A stretch of 64,000 nucleotides of DNA from Kribbella antiqua (GTDB taxonomy: Bacteria; Actinomycetota; Actinomycetes; Propionibacteriales; Kribbellaceae): positions 62,001-126,000 of the forward strand of contig NZ_SLWR01000017.1 of the NCBI RefSeq assembly GCF_004345665.1. Reading direction: 5' to 3'. Shown in pieces: positions 61,009 through 64,000 of the stretch; the stretch's first letter is position 1, and every line of letters starts with the position of its first letter. A program made the translations under genes and the position numbers. The notes beneath the pieces were generated by a model. It saw only the letters and a program-made list of their open reading frames with translations. It was not told where the DNA came from and made no database searches.

Positions 61009-61199
61009 GGGGCCAGGCTCACGATCGGGTCGCCGTCGAGCTGGCGCACGCCGCGCAGCCAGCCCTCGAAGGCCCAGCGCTGTTGCTCGGGGCAACGCGC
61101 GACCAGTTCCTGGATCTCCCGCTCGGTCAGCTCGTCGGGCGCGCGTCCACCGGTCATGTCGGCGGTGTGCTCGGCTGCCTCACTGTCGTCGTCATTCAT
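61005..61199 (-). CDS. Small acidic hypothetical protein, 64 residues
   Basis: Acidic N-terminus (MNDDDSEAAEHTADM) and a helical part DELTEREIQELVARCPEQQR followed by WAFEGWLRGVRQLDGDP. First gene of a two-gene operon with 60796-61008. No family recognised. The ribosome site is weak, so the start is uncertain. Confidence 0.6.
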   Translation of the reverse strand: MNDDDSEAAEHTADMTGGRAPDELTEREIQELVARCPEQQRWAFEGWLRGVRQLDGDPIVSLAP

Positions 61200-61356
61200 C
61201 GACTCGGGTTCCCCAACCAGTCGTGCCGACGGGGGCCCGCCGGCGGTCTGTAGGACCGGCCTGCCGGATCACGCGATGTCACGTTTCGCGAGATTCAGCT
61301 CACCTTCTGTGCATGAATCAATCATGGCGTCGGCACGCTACGAATGCAAGCGCCCG

Positions 61357-61368
61357 ATGCACGTGCAT
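61357..61368. promoter_or_regulatory. Shared palindrome ATGCACGTGCAT, copy 2
   Basis: Identical to 60315-60326, and again preceded by AATGCAAG (61343-61350) at nearly the same distance. It lies between the small-gene operon and the XRE gene. Confidence 0.65.
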
Positions 61369-61458
61369 CCGCACGTTTTCCACTTCGTGACCGGAAAACC
61401 GGGTTTCCCGCCTGCCGAGGGCCCGGTCTGGGGTCGTCGAACAGTGTTCGTCGGTGGT

Positions 61459-61501
61459 CGATCAGCAAACTTTGTCCGGACAAAGCGGATCTGCCTGATC
61501 G
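61459..61501. promoter_or_regulatory. Nested palindromes upstream of the XRE gene
   Basis: A perfect 16-bp palindrome CTTTGTCCGGACAAAG (61470-61485) is enclosed by CGATCAG (61459-61465) and CTGATCG (61495-61501). Possible operator or mRNA hairpin about 145 bases before the start. Confidence 0.55.
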
Positions 61502-61646
61502 GTTAAGTGTCACGCTGCGTCACCGGCAGAGTGGATCCCGACGGCTTATGTAAGAACTTCGGCAGAATGCCCGCCCCTCGTGCGATGATGTGCAATTGCG
61601 GGCGTACTTGCCGGTGTCAGAGCTGCTGGGGGCTTGGGAGGTGAGT

Positions 61647-62525
61647 GTGAGCGAGTCGGGCGCGCAAAGCGGGCCGACCGCGCTGCGCATCATCCTGGGG
61701 GCGCATCTTCGCCGGATGCGGGAGGCGGCCGGTATCAGCCGGTCGGACGCGGGGTGGGAGATCCGCTCATCTGAGTCCAAGGTGAGCCGGATGGAGCTCG
61801 GTCGCGTCGGCTTCAAGGAGCGCGACGTCGCCGATCTGCTCACGCTCTACGGCCTCGACGACGGTGAGGAGCGGGAGCGCCTACTCGCTCTCGCGCGGGA
61901 GGCGAACAACCCCGGCTGGTGGCACCGGTTCGGCGACGTGCTGCCGAGCTGGTTCCACTCGTACCTCGACCTCGAGTCGGCTGCCCAGCTGATCCGTACG
62001 TACGAGCTGCAGTTCGTCCCCGGTCTGATGCAGACGCCGGAGTACGTGCGCGCCGTCGTACAGCTCGGTCGTGGCGTGATCCCGGCCGAGGAGGTCGAGC
62101 GGCGCGTCAACCTCCGGGTCAACCGCCAGAACGTACTGACCCGCTCGAACCCGAACCCGGTCCGGCTCTGGGCCGTCGTCGACGAGTCGGTGCTGCGCCG
62201 GCCGATCGGCGGGGTGAAGGCGATGTGCGCGCAGCTGGATCACCTGATCGAGCTGACGGACCTGCCGAACCTGACGCTGCAGGTGGTGGAGTTCGGCTCG
62301 GGCGGTCACGCCGCGACCGGTGGCGCGTACAGCATTCTGCGTTTCCCCGAACAGGACCTGCCGGACATCGTCTACATCGAGCACCTGACCAGTGCGCTCT
62401 ACCTGGACAAGCTCGACGACCTCGACAAGTACACAGCCACGATGGAGGCGCTCTGCCTCGCGGCCCAGCCGCCGAACCGGACGCGCGACATCCTGACCAA
62501 GATCCAGCGCGAGTACGAAGGCTAG
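61647..62525 (+). CDS. XRE family regulator with DUF5753 (Scr1) domain
   Basis: 292 residues: an N-terminal XRE HTH (LGAHLRRMREAAGISRSDAG, then SKVSRMELGRVG) and a DUF5753 domain (FVPGLMQTPEYVRAV, RVNRQNVLTR, and NLTLQVVEFGSGGHAATGGAYSILRF). GGGAGG is adjacent to GTG 61641 and 6 bases from GTG 61647, so 61647 is preferred. It probably works with the DUF397 protein at 60356 and binds the shared palindromes. The 3' end overlaps the DUF2461 gene by 4 bases. Confidence 0.9.
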   Translation: MSESGAQSGPTALRIILGAHLRRMREAAGISRSDAGWEIRSSESKVSRMELGRVGFKERDVADLLTLYGLDDGEERERLLALAREANNPGWWHRFGDVLPSWFHSYLDLESAAQLIRTYELQFVPGLMQTPEYVRAVVQLGRGVIPAEEVERRVNLRVNRQNVLTRSNPNPVRLWAVVDESVLRRPIGGVKAMCAQLDHLIELTDLPNLTLQVVEFGSGGHAATGGAYSILRFPEQDLPDIVYIEHLTSALYLDKLDDLDKYTATMEALCLAAQPPNRTRDILTKIQREYEG

Positions 62526-63148
62526 GAGTTGTCGGTCAGCCAAGTGATCAACGGCTTGGTGGCTGCCCAGTCGGCACGGATGCGCGCCGCGAGCTCCGGT
62601 GTGTGGATGACGGGCTCGAAGCCGTAAGACTTGACGACGGTCAAGGACTTGTGCCGGAGCAGCTCGATCCGCGGGTGGTCAGCGTCGTAGCCGCGCGGGC
62701 TGGTCTTCAGCTGGTCGCCGCCGACAGTCCAGCCCGCCGCGGTCAGATCGGCCAGGAGTTTCTCCAGGTTCTTACCGCGCCGGTCGTCGTCGATCGCCGT
62801 ACGCACGCGGGCCAGCCGTTCGGAACTCGCCTCGTAGAAGCCGGCCGCGACGCGAACCCCAGGCGCGGCGACCTCGACGTACCACCCGGTGGCCGGGGCA
62901 ACGTCGATGAACGCACCTTGGTGGGTCTTGTACGGCGTTTTGTCCTTGGCGAAGCGGACGTCGCGATACGGCCGGAAGATCTTCGCGGTGCCGAACTCCT
63001 CCTCGAGCTCCGCCAGCAATGCCGCCATCGGCGCCCGGACCGACTCCTCGTAGACGTGCTTGTTCGCCGTCCAGAACGTCTTGGTGTTGTCCATCTCGAG
63101 GTCGTCGTAGAAGTCCAGCGCGGCGGCCGGGAACCCGGTGAAGCTCAT
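62522..63148 (-). CDS. DUF2461 family protein
   Basis: 208 residues. FTGFPAAALDFYDDLEMDNTKTFWTANK at the start, FRPYRDVRFAKDKTPYKTHQGA near 79 and GYDADHPRIELLRHKSL near 163 define the family. Biochemical role unknown. Convergent 4-base overlap with the XRE gene. The start at 63148 is preferred over one 21 bases upstream. Confidence 0.88.
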   Translation of the reverse strand: MSFTGFPAAALDFYDDLEMDNTKTFWTANKHVYEESVRAPMAALLAELEEEFGTAKIFRPYRDVRFAKDKTPYKTHQGAFIDVAPATGWYVEVAAPGVRVAAGFYEASSERLARVRTAIDDDRRGKNLEKLLADLTAAGWTVGGDQLKTSPRGYDADHPRIELLRHKSLTVVKSYGFEPVIHTPELAARIRADWAATKPLITWLTDNS

Positions 63149-63188
63149 GGCAGCACGATATGTCGGCACAACGGAGGTGATTGACCGC

Positions 63189-63194
63189 GGGTAC
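63189..63194 (+). promoter_or_regulatory. GGGTAC box before the hemerythrin gene
   Basis: GGGTACC 44 bases before ATG 63239. No GNNT at 14-17 bases is seen. Confidence 0.4.
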
Positions 63195-63238
63195 CGGGGG
63201 CGCGCTCAAGTTGGGCGCCGAAACGAGAGGGGACCGAG

Positions 63239-63796
63239 ATGCCCGCGGACGTTGTCGATCTGATCATGCAGGACCACCGCGAGGTGGAACGGCTCTTCGA
63301 GGAGCTGAAGGAGAACCCGGACAAGCGCCCGAACCTGCTGCCGGTGCTCACCACGCTGCTCACCGCCCACAGCCGCGCCGAAGAGGCGGAGGTCTACCCG
63401 GTGGCGGCCTCCGAGGCGGGTGAGAAGGAGGAGGTCTCGCACAGCCAGCAGGAGCACGTCGAGGCAGACCAGTTGCTGGCGAAGCTCGCGAAGACAGACC
63501 CAGCCTCGGCCGACTTCGACAAGGCGCTGCAGAACCTCGTCGACGCGGTCACCCACCATGTCGAGGAAGAAGAAACCAAGGTACTCCCGGGGATGCGCTC
63601 GAACCTGTCGGATCAGCGCCGCGCGGAACTCGGTGAGGCATTCGTTGCCAGCCGCAAGCAACACCTCGGCGAGCAGCCCGGTGACATGACCCGTGAGCAG
63701 CTTGCCCAGCAGGCAGCCAACGCGGACATTTCCGGCACCTCCGGCCTCAGCAAGGACGAGCTGCAGAAGAAGCTGCAGAGCGAAGCCGAGAGCTGA
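63239..63796 (+). CDS. Hemerythrin/HHE-domain protein
   Basis: 185 residues. Di-iron ligands are visible as H13 (IMQDHREVERL), H and E in TAHSRAEEAEVYP near 44-48, H in SQQEHVEADQLL near 73 and HH/E in THHVEEEETKVLP near 105-112. The C-terminus has a Rho-N-like SGLSKDELQKKL motif. Such proteins sense or handle oxygen or nitric oxide. GAGAGGGG precedes the ATG. The GGGTACC box suggests stress control. Confidence 0.9.
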   Translation: MPADVVDLIMQDHREVERLFEELKENPDKRPNLLPVLTTLLTAHSRAEEAEVYPVAASEAGEKEEVSHSQQEHVEADQLLAKLAKTDPASADFDKALQNLVDAVTHHVEEEETKVLPGMRSNLSDQRRAELGEAFVASRKQHLGEQPGDMTREQLAQQAANADISGTSGLSKDELQKKLQSEAES

Positions 63797-63802
63797 TGCT
63801 GC

Positions 63803-64000
63803 TCACTGCAGACCGCGGAAGAACTCCCGGACGTCGGTCACGAGGACCTCAGGTTGCTCGAGCGCCGCGAAGTGGCCGCCGTTCGGGTGGCTGGTCCAGC
63901 GGACGATGTTGTCGGTGTGCGCGACCCGGTGCCGGAGCGGGATGAAGTTGTCATGGGCGAGGTCGAGCAGTGCCGTCGGCGTGGTCGAGGGCTCGGGTGG
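63803..64000 (-). CDS. Epoxide-hydrolase-like alpha/beta hydrolase, C-terminal end only
   Basis: Only the last 65 residues are in the window; the gene continues beyond base 64000. RHRVAHTDNIVRWTSHPNGG and then HFAALEQPEVLVTDVREFF is the end of the epoxide-hydrolase family with the catalytic histidine in GGHF. Confidence 0.75.
   Translation of the reverse strand, partial: PPEPSTTPTALLDLAHDNFIPLRHRVAHTDNIVRWTSHPNGGHFAALEQPEVLVTDVREFFRGLQ

Larger units (their letters stand above)
61200..61646. other. Long leader between divergent small-gene operon and XRE gene
   Basis: 447 bases with no gene seen. It contains copy 2 of the shared palindrome and a nested palindrome (61459-61501); the length and symmetry suggest a regulatory region. 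Confidence 0.6.

Overview
The window is about 64 kb of high-GC DNA from an actinomycete. The evidence is the codon use, many ATGA/GTGA start-stop overlaps, GTG and TTG starts, F420-type luciferase-like oxidoreductases, an XRE/DUF397 pair, a mycobacterial-type SOS box and GGGTAC promoter boxes. Kribbella or a close relative (Propionibacteriales) is my best guess; this is inference, because no rRNA or other marker gene is present. No tRNA, rRNA, CRISPR array, insertion sequence or prophage was seen.

Layout. 1-3.8 kb: end of an operon for a small hydroxy-acid (tetronate/threonate type), with an MFS importer, a DUF1537 kinase and a 3-hydroxyisobutyrate-type dehydrogenase, then a nucleoside deaminase and a broken luciferase-like gene. 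4.3-7.2 kb: methyltransferase, Asp/Glu-racemase-superfamily protein, SDR. 7.3-14.3 kb: ABC sugar uptake operon with a GH35 beta-galactosidase and a ROK regulator. 14.3-20.9 kb: ABC exporter with a divergent MarR, a LuxR-type two-component system and membrane proteins. 20.9-26.3 kb: a degraded stretch with a 45-bp tandem repeat, the tail of one decayed DUF222/HNH gene, a frameshifted full-length DUF222/HNH gene behind a LexA box, and two further frameshifted genes. 26.3-37.4 kb: mixed metabolism and regulators (CGNR, alpha/beta hydrolase, 2OG oxygenase, SGNH hydrolase, GNAT, LLM oxidoreductase, formylglycine-generating enzyme, MFS/MarR, TetR/SRPBCC, VOC, aldo-keto reductase). 38-44.7 kb: LacI-controlled arabinan/arabinoside operon (binding protein, two permeases, GH43-like, GH51). 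44.7-58.9 kb: redox and stress genes, including a SigB/SigF-type sigma factor, DUF2231, a BON protein further upstream, a Rieske/FAD oxidoreductase and a molybdopterin oxidoreductase. 59-62.5 kb: a PF04672 methyltransferase, DUF397, two tiny overlapping genes and an XRE-DUF5753 regulator. 62.5-64 kb: DUF2461, hemerythrin and the end of an epoxide-hydrolase-like gene.

How the parts work together. Both sugar operons lack an ATPase, so they presumably use a shared MsiK-type ATPase encoded elsewhere. Two regulatory patterns stand out. The first is the string GGGTACC, which lies just upstream of eight genes between 37 and 63 kb, always in the right orientation and including the sigma-factor gene itself. 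This suggests a local general-stress regulon read by that sigma factor. The second is an identical 12-bp palindrome in front of the DUF397 gene and in the long leader of the XRE gene. Several local regulators also have clear palindromes in their own promoters (MarR x2, TetR, CGNR, MerR, ROK). The frameshifts between 22.4 and 26.3 kb may be real decay or sequencing error; the raw reads would decide.
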